Assembly: GCA_964577975.1 (NCBI GenBank)
Contig: CAZOBB010000068.1
Coordinates: 1 to 64,000, forward strand
DNA: 64,000 nt
Direction: 5' to 3'
DNA from: JAOZMY01 sp964577975
Lineage (GTDB): Bacteria; Desulfobacterota; S145-22
Below, in pieces: positions 7,669 through 16,995 of the stretch; within the stretch, counting starts at the first letter, position 1; each line of letters starts with the position of its first letter. Both the position numbers and the translations under genes were made by a program. Below the pieces are notes generated by a model, which was not told the origin of the DNA, did no database searches, and saw only the letters and a program-made list of their open reading frames with translations.

Positions 7669-10600
7669 TTGCAAAGTTTTGCCTCTTCATGGTTTTCAGA
7701 ATCGAAAGAAACGTTGGATTTTGATGCCATTCGTATTGGTCTGGCTTCACCCGAAAAGATTGAAGCCCTGTCTCACGGTGAAGTCAAGAAACCTGAAACG
7801 ATAAACTATCGGACATTTAAACCGGAGAAAGACGGGCTCTTCTGTGCGAGGATCTTCGGACCCGTCAAGGATTATGAATGTAATTGCGGTAAGTACAAAC
7901 GGATGAAGCATCGCGGGATTGTGTGCGAAAAATGTGGCGTCGAGGTGATTCAGTCCAAGGTGCGGAGGGAAAGATTAGGGCATATCAAGCTGGCGAGCCC
8001 CGTGGCCCACATCTGGTTTTTGAAAAGTATTCCCAGCAAGATTGGGACGTTGTTGGATATGTCCATCAGTGAGCTGGAGAGCATTCTTTATTTCGAGTCC
8101 TATGTGGTTTTGGATCCGAAAGAGACATCTTTGAAACGTGGAGAACTCCTCTCCGAGGAACGGTACAGAGATCTCTACGATGGAGAAGGATGGGATTTTA
8201 GGGCCGGAATTGGAGCGGAGGCGGTGCGCGAGCTTCTTCAAGACCTCGATCTGGAGGCCTTGGCGAAGGAACTGAGGGCGGAGCTGGCGGATACCAATTC
8301 TGACACGAAGAAGAAGAAGCTCGTGAAGCGCCTGAGGATCGTGGAGGCGTTCCTTGAATCGGGGAACAAACCGGAATGGATGATCTTAACCGTCATACCT
8401 GTGTTGCCTCCCGATTTGCGACCCCTTGTTCCTTTGGATGGAGGAAGGTTCGCGACATCGGATCTGAATGACCTCTACCGGCGGGTCATCAACCGGAACA
8501 ACCGTTTGAAACGTCTCCTCGAGTTGGATGCCCCTGATATTATCATCCGCAACGAAAAGCGGATGCTCCAAGAAGCCGTGGATGCCTTGTTTGACAATGG
8601 CAAGCGGGGACGCGCGATCGTGGGAGCGAATAAAAAGCCGCTGAAATCCTTGAGTGACATGCTTCGCGGAAAGCAGGGACGGTTCCGTCAGAACCTGCTG
8701 GGGAAACGGGTGGACTATTCGGGACGTTCCGTGATCGTTGTAGGCCCGGAGCTCAAACTGCATAAGTGTGGCCTTCCGAAGCGGATGGCTTTGGAGCTTT
8801 TTAAGCCGTTTATCTATGGGAAACTCCGAGAAAAGGGGCTGGCTATCACCATCAAAGCGGCTAAAAAGATTGTTGAGAAAGAAGGGCCCGAGGTTTGGGA
8901 TATCCTCGATGAGATCATCCGGGAACATCCTGTTCTCCTGAACCGTGCCCCTACCCTCCACCGGCTTGGGATTCAGGCGTTTGAGCCGATTTTGATCGAG
9001 GGGAAGGCGATACAGTTGCATCCTCTTGTTTGTACGGCCTATAATGCCGACTTCGATGGGGACCAGATGGCCGTTCATGTTCCTCTTTCGATCGAGGCAA
9101 TGACGGAGGCGAGGGTTTTGATGATGTCTACCAACAACATTCTTTCCCCCGCCAATGGAAAACCCATCATTGTGCCTACGCAGGATATCGTGCTTGGTTT
9201 GTATTTTATGACCATTACCCGTCCCTTTGTGAAGGGGGAAGGAAAGGTTTTCGCGAATCCTGAGGAGGTCCGAATTGCTCATGATCAGGGAGAAGCGGAT
9301 CTTCATGCCGCCATCAAGGTCCGGATGGATGGTCAGATTGTGGAAACGAGTGTGGGAAGGATCCTTTTGAAGGAAGTAATCCCGGAGGATATACCCTTTG
9401 ATCTCATCAACAAGCCGATGACAAAGAAGGAAGTGGCGAAGTTGGTGGACTATTCCTTCCGCAAGGCGGGAGATAAAAAGACCGTCATCCTTTCGGATAA
9501 ATTGAAAAATCTTGGATATTACTACGCCACAAAGGCGGGAATTTCCATTTGCATTGATGACCTCGTGATTCCCAAGCGAAAAGAAGAGTTGTTGGCCAAG
9601 GCGAATGAGGAAGTGGCAGAGGTGTATAAACACTATAGGGAAGGGATCATCACGGAGAGTGAGCGGTATAACAAGGTTATCGACATCTGGGCCGATACGA
9701 CGGAAAAGGTGGCGGAAGAGATGATGGAAGAGCTCCGCTATGAGGTCGTAGAGGATGTGGATGGCGAGAAAAAGGCGAAAACGAAAAGCCTTAACCCTGT
9801 CTTTATCATGGCGGATTCGGGCGCGAGAGGAAGCGCGCAGCAGATCCGCCAGTTGGCCGGGATGCGAGGGTTGATGGCAAAACCAACGGGAGAAATTATC
9901 GAAACACCGATTACCGCCAATTTCCGTGAAGGCTTGACCGTGTTGCAGTATTTTATCTCGACGCACGGCGCCAGGAAAGGGTTGGCGGATACCGCTTTGA
10001 AGACGGCGAACTCCGGTTACCTCACGCGCCGCCTCGTGGATGTCTCCCAGGATACCGTGATTACCGAGTACGATTGTGGAACCTTGGATGGGATAGAGAT
10101 GACCTCCCTGATTGAGGGTGGAAAGATCATAGAACCGGTTGGGGCAAGGATTCTGGGACGCGTGGCTTTGGAAGATATCGTGGATCCCTTTAGTGGGGAA
10201 GTTATCGTCGAGGCGAACCAGGAGATTGATGAAGAAGCCGTTCAAAGGATCAACGAGTGTGGAATTAACTCGGTGAAAATCCGCTCGGTTCTCACGTGCA
10301 AATCGAAACGCGGATGTTGCGTTCTTTGCTACGGACGTGATCTCGCGAGGGGGCGATTGGTCAACGTGGGGGAGGCTATTGGAATTATTGCCGCCCAGTC
10401 CATTGGTGAGCCTGGTACCCAGTTGACGATGCGGACGTTTCATATCGGCGGTACGGCGAGTCGTCGGGTCGAGCAGAACACGTTGGAGTCGCCAATAGAT
10501 GGAACCATAAAGTATGTGAACCTCAAGACAGTCAAAAATCGGCGAGGGGAGCATGTTGTCTTGAATCGGAATGGGGAGATTGCCATTCTGGATGCCGAGG

Positions 10601-11883
10601 GGAGGGAACGGAAGAAGTATCCTCTCATCTATGGGACGCGGGTGAAACTTGCGGATGGAGCAAAGGTCAAGGAAAAGCAACTTATCGCCGAATGGGATCC
10701 TTACAACACACCGGTCGTGACGGAAGTGTCGGGAAAGGTCAAATTTGGCGATGTGATCGAAGGCTTTACGATGCAGGAGCAGGTGGATGAGATCACGGGG
10801 CTTTCGACGAAGGTTATCGTGGAGTCCCGAGATCCTTCCCTGAGACCGAGGATCTCCATCAAGGATGAAAAAGGTAGAACGCAGAAACTGCCAGGTAGCT
10901 CCAGCATGGCCCGGTACCTCTTGCCGGTGGGTGCGATTATTCAGGTTGCCGAAGGTGATGAGGTGCAGGCGGGAGATGTCATCGTCAAGATTCCAAGGGA
11001 AACCACGAAGACAAAGGACATCACCGGCGGATTGCCACGGGTTGTGGAATTGTTCGAAGCGAGAAAGCCGAAAGAGAGTGCCGTTATTAGCGAGATCGAT
11101 GGGATTGTTTCCATTGGAAAGGATATCAAGGGGAAGCGAACGGTTATTGTGACCCCCGAGGTCGGGGAGCCGAAAGAGTATGTGATTCCGAAGGGGAAGC
11201 ATATCAGTGTTCATTCGGGTGATTTTATCAAGGCTGGAGAGGCATTGATGGATGGCCCCATCAATCCGCACGATATCCTGCGAGTGAAGGGGGAGAAGGA
11301 ACTGGCAAAATATCTGGTGGACGAGGTTCAGGAAGTCTACCGACTCCAAGGCGTCGAGATAAACGATAAGCACATTGAGGTCATTGTGCGTCAGATGCTC
11401 AAACGGGTGAAGATAAAAGAATCGGGAGACACGAAATTTCTGATTGATGACGTGGTGGAAAAACATGTTTTTGAAGAAGAGAACGAGCGTGTGTTGCAGG
11501 AAGGGGGGACACCTGCCGTGGCGGAACCGCTTCTGATGGGCATAACGAAAGCGGCGTTGATTACGGATAGCTTTATTTCGGCGGCCTCCTTTCAAGAAAC
11601 GACAAAGGTTCTCACGGGGGCGAGTATCGCCGGAAAGATAGATTACTTGAAAGGCTTGAAGGAAAACGTAGTGGTGGGAAGGTTGATTCCGGCTGGTACG
11701 GGTTTTCGGAAGTATCAGGAACTGGAGGTAGTAACGGAGACGGGAGAGCGGGAGTTTGGACCAAAATTTGATGCAACCCGAGAGTTGGAAGCGTTTGATG
11801 CCTTTGTGGCGACACCCCCTTCGCCGGTGAGTAGTGGCGGAGATGGCTCGACGGACAGCATAACGCCCATTGAGTTTAGATGA
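7669..11883 (+). CDS. rpoC: DNA-directed RNA polymerase subunit beta-prime
   Basis: The 1404-residue beta-prime subunit. The N-terminal zinc ribbon (CNCGKYK to CEKCGVEV) is at about residues 70-88. The catalytic Mg-binding loop NADFDGDQMAVH is near residue 460. The second zinc site CKSKRGCCVLC is near 880, followed by the trigger loop (GEPGTQLTMRTFHIGG). The start is TTG, placed by the AAGGAGGG site at 7655-7662 that overlaps the rpoB end. The Pro/Ser-rich tail (TPPSPVSSGGDGS) is divergent. A strong terminator follows. Confidence 0.97.
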   Translation: MQSFASSWFSESKETLDFDAIRIGLASPEKIEALSHGEVKKPETINYRTFKPEKDGLFCARIFGPVKDYECNCGKYKRMKHRGIVCEKCGVEVIQSKVRRERLGHIKLASPVAHIWFLKSIPSKIGTLLDMSISELESILYFESYVVLDPKETSLKRGELLSEERYRDLYDGEGWDFRAGIGAEAVRELLQDLDLEALAKELRAELADTNSDTKKKKLVKRLRIVEAFLESGNKPEWMILTVIPVLPPDLRPLVPLDGGRFATSDLNDLYRRVINRNNRLKRLLELDAPDIIIRNEKRMLQEAVDALFDNGKRGRAIVGANKKPLKSLSDMLRGKQGRFRQNLLGKRVDYSGRSVIVVGPELKLHKCGLPKRMALELFKPFIYGKLREKGLAITIKAAKKIVEKEGPEVWDILDEIIREHPVLLNRAPTLHRLGIQAFEPILIEGKAIQLHPLVCTAYNADFDGDQMAVHVPLSIEAMTEARVLMMSTNNILSPANGKPIIVPTQDIVLGLYFMTITRPFVKGEGKVFANPEEVRIAHDQGEADLHAAIKVRMDGQIVETSVGRILLKEVIPEDIPFDLINKPMTKKEVAKLVDYSFRKAGDKKTVILSDKLKNLGYYYATKAGISICIDDLVIPKRKEELLAKANEEVAEVYKHYREGIITESERYNKVIDIWADTTEKVAEEMMEELRYEVVEDVDGEKKAKTKSLNPVFIMADSGARGSAQQIRQLAGMRGLMAKPTGEIIETPITANFREGLTVLQYFISTHGARKGLADTALKTANSGYLTRRLVDVSQDTVITEYDCGTLDGIEMTSLIEGGKIIEPVGARILGRVALEDIVDPFSGEVIVEANQEIDEEAVQRINECGINSVKIRSVLTCKSKRGCCVLCYGRDLARGRLVNVGEAIGIIAAQSIGEPGTQLTMRTFHIGGTASRRVEQNTLESPIDGTIKYVNLKTVKNRRGEHVVLNRNGEIAILDAEGRERKKYPLIYGTRVKLADGAKVKEKQLIAEWDPYNTPVVTEVSGKVKFGDVIEGFTMQEQVDEITGLSTKVIVESRDPSLRPRISIKDEKGRTQKLPGSSSMARYLLPVGAIIQVAEGDEVQAGDVIVKIPRETTKTKDITGGLPRVVELFEARKPKESAVISEIDGIVSIGKDIKGKRTVIVTPEVGEPKEYVIPKGKHISVHSGDFIKAGEALMDGPINPHDILRVKGEKELAKYLVDEVQEVYRLQGVEINDKHIEVIVRQMLKRVKIKESGDTKFLIDDVVEKHVFEEENERVLQEGGTPAVAEPLLMGITKAALITDSFISAASFQETTKVLTGASIAGKIDYLKGLKENVVVGRLIPAGTGFRKYQELEVVTETGEREFGPKFDATRELEAFDAFVATPPSPVSSGGDGSTDSITPIEFR

Positions 11884-11904
11884 TTAGAAAGTTTTTTACA
11901 AAAC

Positions 11905-11935
11905 AAAAAGCGGGAGCCAGCGGCTCCCGCTTTTT
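11905..11935 (+). terminator. Bidirectional intrinsic terminator after rpoC
   Basis: A 9-bp stem GCGGGAGCC/GGCTCCCGC (11910-11918 and 11922-11930) with an AGC loop. It is flanked by AAAAA on the left and TTTTT on the right, so it can act in both directions. It separates rpoC (+) from cpoB (-), whose stop is at 11954. Confidence 0.92.
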
Positions 11936-11953
11936 CGCTTATCAGAGAGAGAC

Positions 11954-12754
11954 TTATCTGATTTTTCGGAGGACACGCTTGGCAATTTTTGCTTGATCTG
12001 TCCTGGGGAATTTTCTGATCAGTTTTTTCAAAACGAGTTTTCCATCCGTTTTATCCCCCAGTTTCAAAAACGCTAGACCCTCTTTGAGAAGGGCGGAAGG
12101 TATCTTGTCTCCTCGAGGGTAGGAACGGATAACCTTTTCATACTCTAGGATTGCGCTTTCGAAATCGCCTTCCGAAAAATAGGTTTCCCCGATCCAGAAT
12201 TGGGCATTGTCGGAGTAGACCGTTTTCGGATATTTTTTAAGAAAAGCCCGAAATTTTTCCCGTGCTTCAGAGTAGTTCCCTTGTGTGAAACTCTGATAGG
12301 CATCATCGTACATGGTTTCCATGGGTGATGCCGTTCCCGTGATGTCGTTCCGAATGGGAGCGGGCCTTGTGGGTTTTTGCCGTTGGGTGTGGACGGATTT
12401 CTCGATCTCCGAAATTCGCTGGTTTTGCACTTGAAGTTGCTGGCGCAGCTTTTCTATCTTGGCGTCATTCTCGCCCAAGCGTTGTGTCACATCTTCCGCT
12501 TTCGCGTCGACCGCTTTGACCTCGGTACTTAAGGAATCGAAACGGTTTTGTAGTTCAGCATATTTTATCTCGTTCTTGCTTTTCAGCGCCTTTAATTCAG
12601 CTCTTAGTTGGGAAATTTCGGCATTAAGACGGGCAATATCGCGCTGAAGGGGATCCTCGCTGGTTACACATCCCGTCAGGAGGACAACAAAGAAAAGAAG
12701 AAGGAAGAGAATCCTTCTTCTTCGTATATCATATTTGAGCCGTTGCGTGTTCAC
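11954..12754 (-). CDS. cpoB: Cell division coordinator CpoB/YbgF-like lipoprotein, TPR
   Basis: A 266-residue periplasmic protein of the Tol-Pal system. A signal peptide ends in the lipobox LLTGC near residue 29, so the protein is probably a lipoprotein. A coiled coil follows at about 38-110 (heptad-like ARLNAEISQLRAELKALK). The C-terminal 120 residues are TolA-binding TPR repeats (AYQSFTQGNYSEAREKFRAF, FWIGETYFSEGDFESAILEY). The start is GTG at 12754. It is last in a tolB-pal-cpoB operon. TolQ, TolR and TolA are not in the window. Confidence 0.9.
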   Translation of the reverse strand: MNTQRLKYDIRRRRILFLLLFFVVLLTGCVTSEDPLQRDIARLNAEISQLRAELKALKSKNEIKYAELQNRFDSLSTEVKAVDAKAEDVTQRLGENDAKIEKLRQQLQVQNQRISEIEKSVHTQRQKPTRPAPIRNDITGTASPMETMYDDAYQSFTQGNYSEAREKFRAFLKKYPKTVYSDNAQFWIGETYFSEGDFESAILEYEKVIRSYPRGDKIPSALLKEGLAFLKLGDKTDGKLVLKKLIRKFPRTDQAKIAKRVLRKIR

Positions 12755-12771
12755 GATGTCCGGAGGATTTG

Positions 12772-12800
12772 GCTCGGGGTGCCGTTACGGTACCCCGAGC
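12772..12800 (-). promoter_or_regulatory. Long hairpin in the pal-cpoB gap
   Basis: A 13-bp stem (GCTCGGGGTGCCG paired with CGGTACCCCGAGC, one G-U pair) closed by a 3-base loop. On the minus strand no U-run follows, so termination is unlikely. It ends about 18 bases before the GTG start of cpoB, where the ribosome-binding site is weak. It may control RNA decay or cpoB translation; this is inference. Confidence 0.5.
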
Positions 12801-12811
12801 TGTTGTTTTGT

Positions 12812-13351
12812 TTATTTTGCTAAAATAATGAAGTGGCACCGACGATTTTTGGCCCATGCCTCCTCATTGTGACGTGGATCCAGAGGCATTTCTTCTCCAT
12901 AGCTAATCGTAGAGAGACGGTTGGCGTCCACGCCAAGGTTGATGAGGTATTTCTTGGCGCTTTCCGCTCTCCTTTCGCCCAATACCAAGTTGTATTCTAC
13001 CGATCCCCGCTCGTCGCAGTGTCCTTCTATCTGGATCTTGTAGGTTGGGTGCGCCAGCAGGAACTCGGCGTTCTTTTTCAGGATCGCCGCCGCGTCAGGC
13101 CTGATATTGTATTTGTCGAAATCGAAGTGGATGTCCTTCAAATATTTGCTTTCCATGAATTCCCCTTGGATGCCCGGATATTTCTTCTTTTCCAGGCCTT
13201 CTTCTTGGACACCCTGTTTTTCTGTGCTTACCTGTTTCCCCTGTCCTTCGCCCGTTGTTGGTTTTACCGCCTTCTTGCTACAGCAACTTACCGTGATAAA
13301 CAAGGGAAGCACCAAAAGGGCAATAAAAACTCCTAGGTTTCTCCTCTTCAT
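12812..13351 (-). CDS. pal: Peptidoglycan-associated lipoprotein Pal
   Basis: A 179-residue outer-membrane lipoprotein that binds peptidoglycan and TolB. A signal peptide (MKRRNLGVFIALLVLPLF) leads to a lipobox ending SCC. The OmpA-like domain (about 75-179) carries DFDKYNIRP, GHCDERGSVEYNLVLGERRA and NRRCHFIILAK. The start was set at 13351 because AAAGGAGGTG lies 6 bases upstream; the frame stays open 6 codons further. It sits between tolB and cpoB. Confidence 0.95.
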   Translation of the reverse strand: MKRRNLGVFIALLVLPLFITVSCCSKKAVKPTTGEGQGKQVSTEKQGVQEEGLEKKKYPGIQGEFMESKYLKDIHFDFDKYNIRPDAAAILKKNAEFLLAHPTYKIQIEGHCDERGSVEYNLVLGERRAESAKKYLINLGVDANRLSTISYGEEMPLDPRHNEEAWAKNRRCHFIILAK

Positions 13352-13365
13352 TGTTTCACCTCCTT

Positions 13366-14742
13366 TCATTTCTTAAGGTTTTCCAAATGCGGGGACCATG
13401 ACGGCATTGTGTTTTTCCCCCTCCCCCGCGTTAGCCTTCGCTTGAAATTCCCATCAAAGTTCATGATATAGATGTCAACTCCCTGACGTGTGGCTTGGCT
13501 GTAAGCGATGTACCTCCCATCTGGTGACCATGTCGGCGATTGATTATTGCCTACGAACGTTAGCACATGAATCGCGTTTCCGTCAAGAGAAATTGTACAG
13601 ATTTGAAATTTGCCGTCAAGGATTCCGCTATAGGCGATTTTATCGCCTCTTGGAGACCAGGCGGGAGAAACGTTGTAAGAGCCGCGGAAGGTAAGTCGTT
13701 TCACGTTTGTTCCATCGACGTTCATAGTGTATATCTGGGGATGTCCCGTTCTATTGGAAACAAAAGCGATTTTCTTGCCATCGGGAGACCATGAAGCGGA
13801 GAGATTGTCTCCCCATCCTTTCGTGAGTTGTTTGACTTTTCTTCCCCTTCTGTCAAGAAGGAAGATTTCGGATCCGGAGGGGGTTCGCATGGTAACGGCG
13901 AGATACCGACCATCCGGCGACCATGCAGGCGCGGTATTAAGACCGGTGCGATGGGAGAAAAGAGAGATTTTTCCCCGTATGAAGTCAATGATGTAGAGGT
14001 CGGGGTTTCTCCTCAAATAACACGTGAAAGCGATTTTCGTTCCATCGGGAGACCATCGTGGAGATAGATTGATGGAGCCGTTGTGCGTGACTCTTTTGAG
14101 ATTTCGTCCATCGAAGTCAATGGTGTAGACTTCTTTGTTGCCGGGAAGTGTGGAAATGAAAGCGATTTTTGTATCGAAAAGGCCGTCGCTACCTGTAATA
14201 TGGTAAATGATTTTGTTTTCAAAGGCGTGATAAACCCTGTCTAATGCCTTGATGGAACCCTTAATTCGGGCCCCTGCTATTTCCTTTGAAAGGGCAACGT
14301 CATAGAGATGATATTCGATGGAAAGGGAGTTTTGGACAATTCCCACTGTAGTTGCAAGGACAAATTCGGCTCCTAGGTTTTTGTATTTTTTTAAGTCAAT
14401 ATGGTTATGGTAGAGATAGGCTGCTGTTACGGGTGACGGAATCTCTTTCCCGGAAATGACGTTGAAAAAACCGGTGATCCATAAGTCGCGAGTAATCCTT
14501 TTTTCGAAAAGAAACGGTGTTATTTTCTTTGGGACGAAATTGTCGTGCCACCGGGGAGGTAGAATGGCGATGTTGATCTTTCGGATATTCGGGGAAAAGA
14601 TGTCAAGGTAAACTTTCGCCTCGGAGATAGAGGAGACGGCTAATACGGCAAAGAAAACGAAGAGAGGCAGGATAAAATTCCGTATGATTTTGTTTTTTCT
14701 GTTTATTTTTTCACCTCCAGGAGTTTTGGCTAATATACACAT
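13366..14742 (-). CDS. tolB: Tol-Pal system protein TolB
   Basis: A periplasmic beta-propeller that works with Pal. The N-terminal domain (LDIFSPNIRKINIAILPP) precedes repeated propeller blades with SPDG motifs (WSPDGTKIAFT, WSPDGRYLAVT, WSPDGKKIAFV). The coordinates use the only standard start codon in frame, ATG at 14742. That ATG overlaps the spacer of a candidate promoter. A GGAGG at 14714-14718 sits 7 bases before an in-frame ATA at 14706, which would start directly at a clean signal peptide (NRKNKIIRNFILPLFVFF). The true start is probably 14706. Confidence 0.92.
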   Translation of the reverse strand: MCILAKTPGGEKINRKNKIIRNFILPLFVFFAVLAVSSISEAKVYLDIFSPNIRKINIAILPPRWHDNFVPKKITPFLFEKRITRDLWITGFFNVISGKEIPSPVTAAYLYHNHIDLKKYKNLGAEFVLATTVGIVQNSLSIEYHLYDVALSKEIAGARIKGSIKALDRVYHAFENKIIYHITGSDGLFDTKIAFISTLPGNKEVYTIDFDGRNLKRVTHNGSINLSPRWSPDGTKIAFTCYLRRNPDLYIIDFIRGKISLFSHRTGLNTAPAWSPDGRYLAVTMRTPSGSEIFLLDRRGRKVKQLTKGWGDNLSASWSPDGKKIAFVSNRTGHPQIYTMNVDGTNVKRLTFRGSYNVSPAWSPRGDKIAYSGILDGKFQICTISLDGNAIHVLTFVGNNQSPTWSPDGRYIAYSQATRQGVDIYIMNFDGNFKRRLTRGRGKNTMPSWSPHLENLKK

Positions 14743-14761
14743 AGCGAGGGGAAGTTGTCAA
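14732..14761 (-). promoter_or_regulatory. Promoter of tolB-pal-cpoB
   Basis: On the minus strand, TTGACA (14756-14761) and TATATT (14732-14737) are 18 bases apart. The expected transcript start is near 14725, just upstream of the GGAGG at 14714-14718. The match to the sigma-70 consensus is strong. It lies back to back with the promoter of the response regulator gene. Confidence 0.7.
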
Positions 14762-14778
14762 TTGTTGTTTGTGGGAGC

Positions 14779-14806
14779 TTGCTTTTTTTCCGGTAAATTT
14801 TATAAT
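14779..14806 (+). promoter_or_regulatory. Promoter of the response regulator gene
   Basis: TTGCTT (14779-14784) and a perfect TATAAT (14801-14806) are 16 bases apart. The expected start of transcription is at about 14813-14814, which is the A of the ATG of the response regulator. No ribosome-binding site lies in front of that ATG. Confidence 0.7.
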
Positions 14807-14813
14807 GGATCCT

Positions 14814-15485
14814 ATGAGAATCCTTGTGGTGGAAGACGAGAAGAAGGTTGCCTCTTTTATTGCCAAAGGTCTGACGGAAGAAAGTTACGCCGTGGATGTG
14901 GCTTACGACGGGGAGGAAGGGGCTTTCATGGCATTGGAGAATGATTATGATCTCATGGTCCTCGACCTAATGCTCCCAAAACTTAGTGGAATGGAGGTAT
15001 TGAGAAGGGTGAGGGAGGCCGGAAAAGCCTTTCCTGTACTCATATTGACTGCAAGAGATTCTGTTGAAGATATTGTGGCAGGATTTGAGGGAGGGAGTGA
15101 CGATTATCTGACGAAGCCCTTTGCTTTTGCGGAATTATTGGCCCGTATCAAGGCATTGCTGCGAAGGACACAAGAACAAAAGGTTCCCATTTTGAAGGTG
15201 GGTGACTTAACGTTAAATCCATTAACGCGTGAAGTCAAAAGGGGAGAGAAAGAGATAGAGTTGACTAGCAAGGAGTATGCGTTGCTGGAGTATTTTATGC
15301 GGAATGTGAATCGGGTTCTGACAAGGACGTTGATTTCTGAGCATGTTTGGAATTATGAATTTGATCCTCTAACCAATGTCGTTGATGTCTATGTGAATTA
15401 TTTGCGAAAAAAGATCGACCAAGGAAATAGCGTGAAGTTGATCCACACGGTTCGAGGTGTCGGATATATGATGAAAGAGGGGTAG
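14814..15485 (+). CDS. OmpR/PhoB-family response regulator
   Basis: A 223-residue DNA-binding regulator. The receiver domain (1-115) has the acidic pair at E7/D8, phospho-acceptor D51 (MVLDLMLP), T79 region (LILTARD) and K101 region (LTKPF). A winged-helix domain follows, ending NSVKLIHTVRGVGYMMKEG. The ATG at 14814 is the family-typical start (MRILVVEDE). The frame is open 15 codons upstream, but those codons cover the -10 box. It is immediately followed by its kinase. The sequence resembles the CusR/QseB group; the target genes are unknown. Confidence 0.93.
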   Translation: MRILVVEDEKKVASFIAKGLTEESYAVDVAYDGEEGAFMALENDYDLMVLDLMLPKLSGMEVLRRVREAGKAFPVLILTARDSVEDIVAGFEGGSDDYLTKPFAFAELLARIKALLRRTQEQKVPILKVGDLTLNPLTREVKRGEKEIELTSKEYALLEYFMRNVNRVLTRTLISEHVWNYEFDPLTNVVDVYVNYLRKKIDQGNSVKLIHTVRGVGYMMKEG

Positions 15486-16901
15486 ATGAAGTTCTTTCAA
15501 TCCGTTCGCGCCCGTCTAACCTTGTGGTACATTGTTATTCTGGGGTGTACACTCGTTCTTTTTAGCGCCATCGTTTACTATCAGATGTCGCGAAGCCTCT
15601 ATAAAAGTGTGGATCATAAAATTTTGACTATCTCGGAAATTATTGCCTCTTCCATCGCCCCGAACAGCCGGAGTGTTTTCTCAGACATTGAAAAGAAATT
15701 GGCCAAACAGGTAGGGCGTCAGCCTTCTGCCAAGTTCATTCAACTCCTTGACCGGTCGGGAAATATCGGGAGTAAGTCCCTCAACCTGAGGAACAGGCGT
15801 TTGCCGGTTAGCTTCGAGGCTCTCAAGAATGCCTCCAATGGGATTATTACCTATGAAACGAAAGAGGTGTTTGGAGAGCCCTTAAGGATTATCACGTATC
15901 CCGTTAAACAAAAGGGAACCGATGTGCGAAGCATCATCCAAGTGGCAACTTCCCTTTCCGAGGTCAGGGATACGTTGAAAAAGCTTGTGTTGATTCTCGT
16001 TTCCGTGGTTCCATTGGCGTTGATAATAGCGAGTATCGGTGGGACGTTTTTGGCAAACAAGGTTTTGAAACCCATTGATGAGATTAACCGAATAACGAAA
16101 GAGATCACCTCCAAGAACCTGGGGCTTCGAGTTCCTCAGCCCTCCACCCATGATGAATTGGGACAACTGGTGGAGACAATCAATGGCATGATTGAGCGCC
16201 TGGAGAATTCATTCAAGCAGATCCAGCAGTTTACGGCGGATGCCTCACATGAGCTGAAAACGCCGTTAACGATTCTCAAGGGAGAGGCGGAACTGGCATT
16301 GAGAAAGGAGCGGAAACCGGAAGAGTATCGCCAGTATTTGGAGAGTAGCTTGGAAGAGATTAATCGCCTCAGTCGACTGGTGCAGGATTTGCTCATTTTG
16401 TCGAAGGCGGATATGGGACGGCTGACCTTGCATCGAGAGCCGGTGGACTTGGTTGCCTTGGCCGATTCCTGTTGTGATCAGTGTAAGTTCCTGGGAGAAG
16501 AGAAAGAAATTCAAATTGTCTTCCGAAAATCTCCGAATGTGTGGGTGGTTGGAGATCGGTACCGTCTGAAACAAATGTTTTACAATCTGATTGAGAATGC
16601 GATCAAATACTCGAACGTGGGGAAACGGGTGGAGATAGAGGTTAAAAGAAACGGATCGTACGCAAGGGTTTCAGTTAGGGACGAAGGTGTTGGGATCGCG
16701 GAGGGGGATCTTCCTTTCATCTTCGACCGGTTTTACCGGGTGGACAAGTCGCGATCCAGGGAAGCGGGGGGGACCGGTTTAGGACTTTCCATTTGCAAAT
16801 GGATTGCAGAAGCTCATGGGGGGAGGATTACTGTAGAAAGTGTCGTGGATCAGGGAAGTTGTTTTACCGTTTGGCTTCCCCTTCACCAGGGGAAATTCTG
16901 A
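15486..16901 (+). CDS. Membrane sensor histidine kinase
   Basis: A 471-residue inner-membrane kinase, the probable partner of the regulator just upstream (start codon directly after its stop). Transmembrane helices lie at about 12-33 and 163-187, flanking a periplasmic sensor of about 125 residues. A HAMP domain (LKPIDEINRITKEI) is followed by the H box with His255 (DASHELKTPL), the N box (NLIENAIKYS) and G boxes (GVGIAEGDLPF, GGTGLGLSICK). The layout resembles heavy-metal (CusS-type) kinases, but the sensor part does not identify a signal. Confidence 0.92.
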   Translation: MKFFQSVRARLTLWYIVILGCTLVLFSAIVYYQMSRSLYKSVDHKILTISEIIASSIAPNSRSVFSDIEKKLAKQVGRQPSAKFIQLLDRSGNIGSKSLNLRNRRLPVSFEALKNASNGIITYETKEVFGEPLRIITYPVKQKGTDVRSIIQVATSLSEVRDTLKKLVLILVSVVPLALIIASIGGTFLANKVLKPIDEINRITKEITSKNLGLRVPQPSTHDELGQLVETINGMIERLENSFKQIQQFTADASHELKTPLTILKGEAELALRKERKPEEYRQYLESSLEEINRLSRLVQDLLILSKADMGRLTLHREPVDLVALADSCCDQCKFLGEEKEIQIVFRKSPNVWVVGDRYRLKQMFYNLIENAIKYSNVGKRVEIEVKRNGSYARVSVRDEGVGIAEGDLPFIFDRFYRVDKSRSREAGGTGLGLSICKWIAEAHGGRITVESVVDQGSCFTVWLPLHQGKF

Positions 16902-16995
16902 TACCTTTACAGATAATATTAAATAATTCTAATCTTTTTTTAATCGTCTTCTAATTTTCTTTTGCTACACTTTTGGTAAAAGGAGAGGAAAAGAA

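Noticed and set aside
8386..11595. A 1069-codon open frame antisense to rpoC
   Set aside because: It lies wholly inside rpoC, has no family features and reflects codon bias on the opposite strand.
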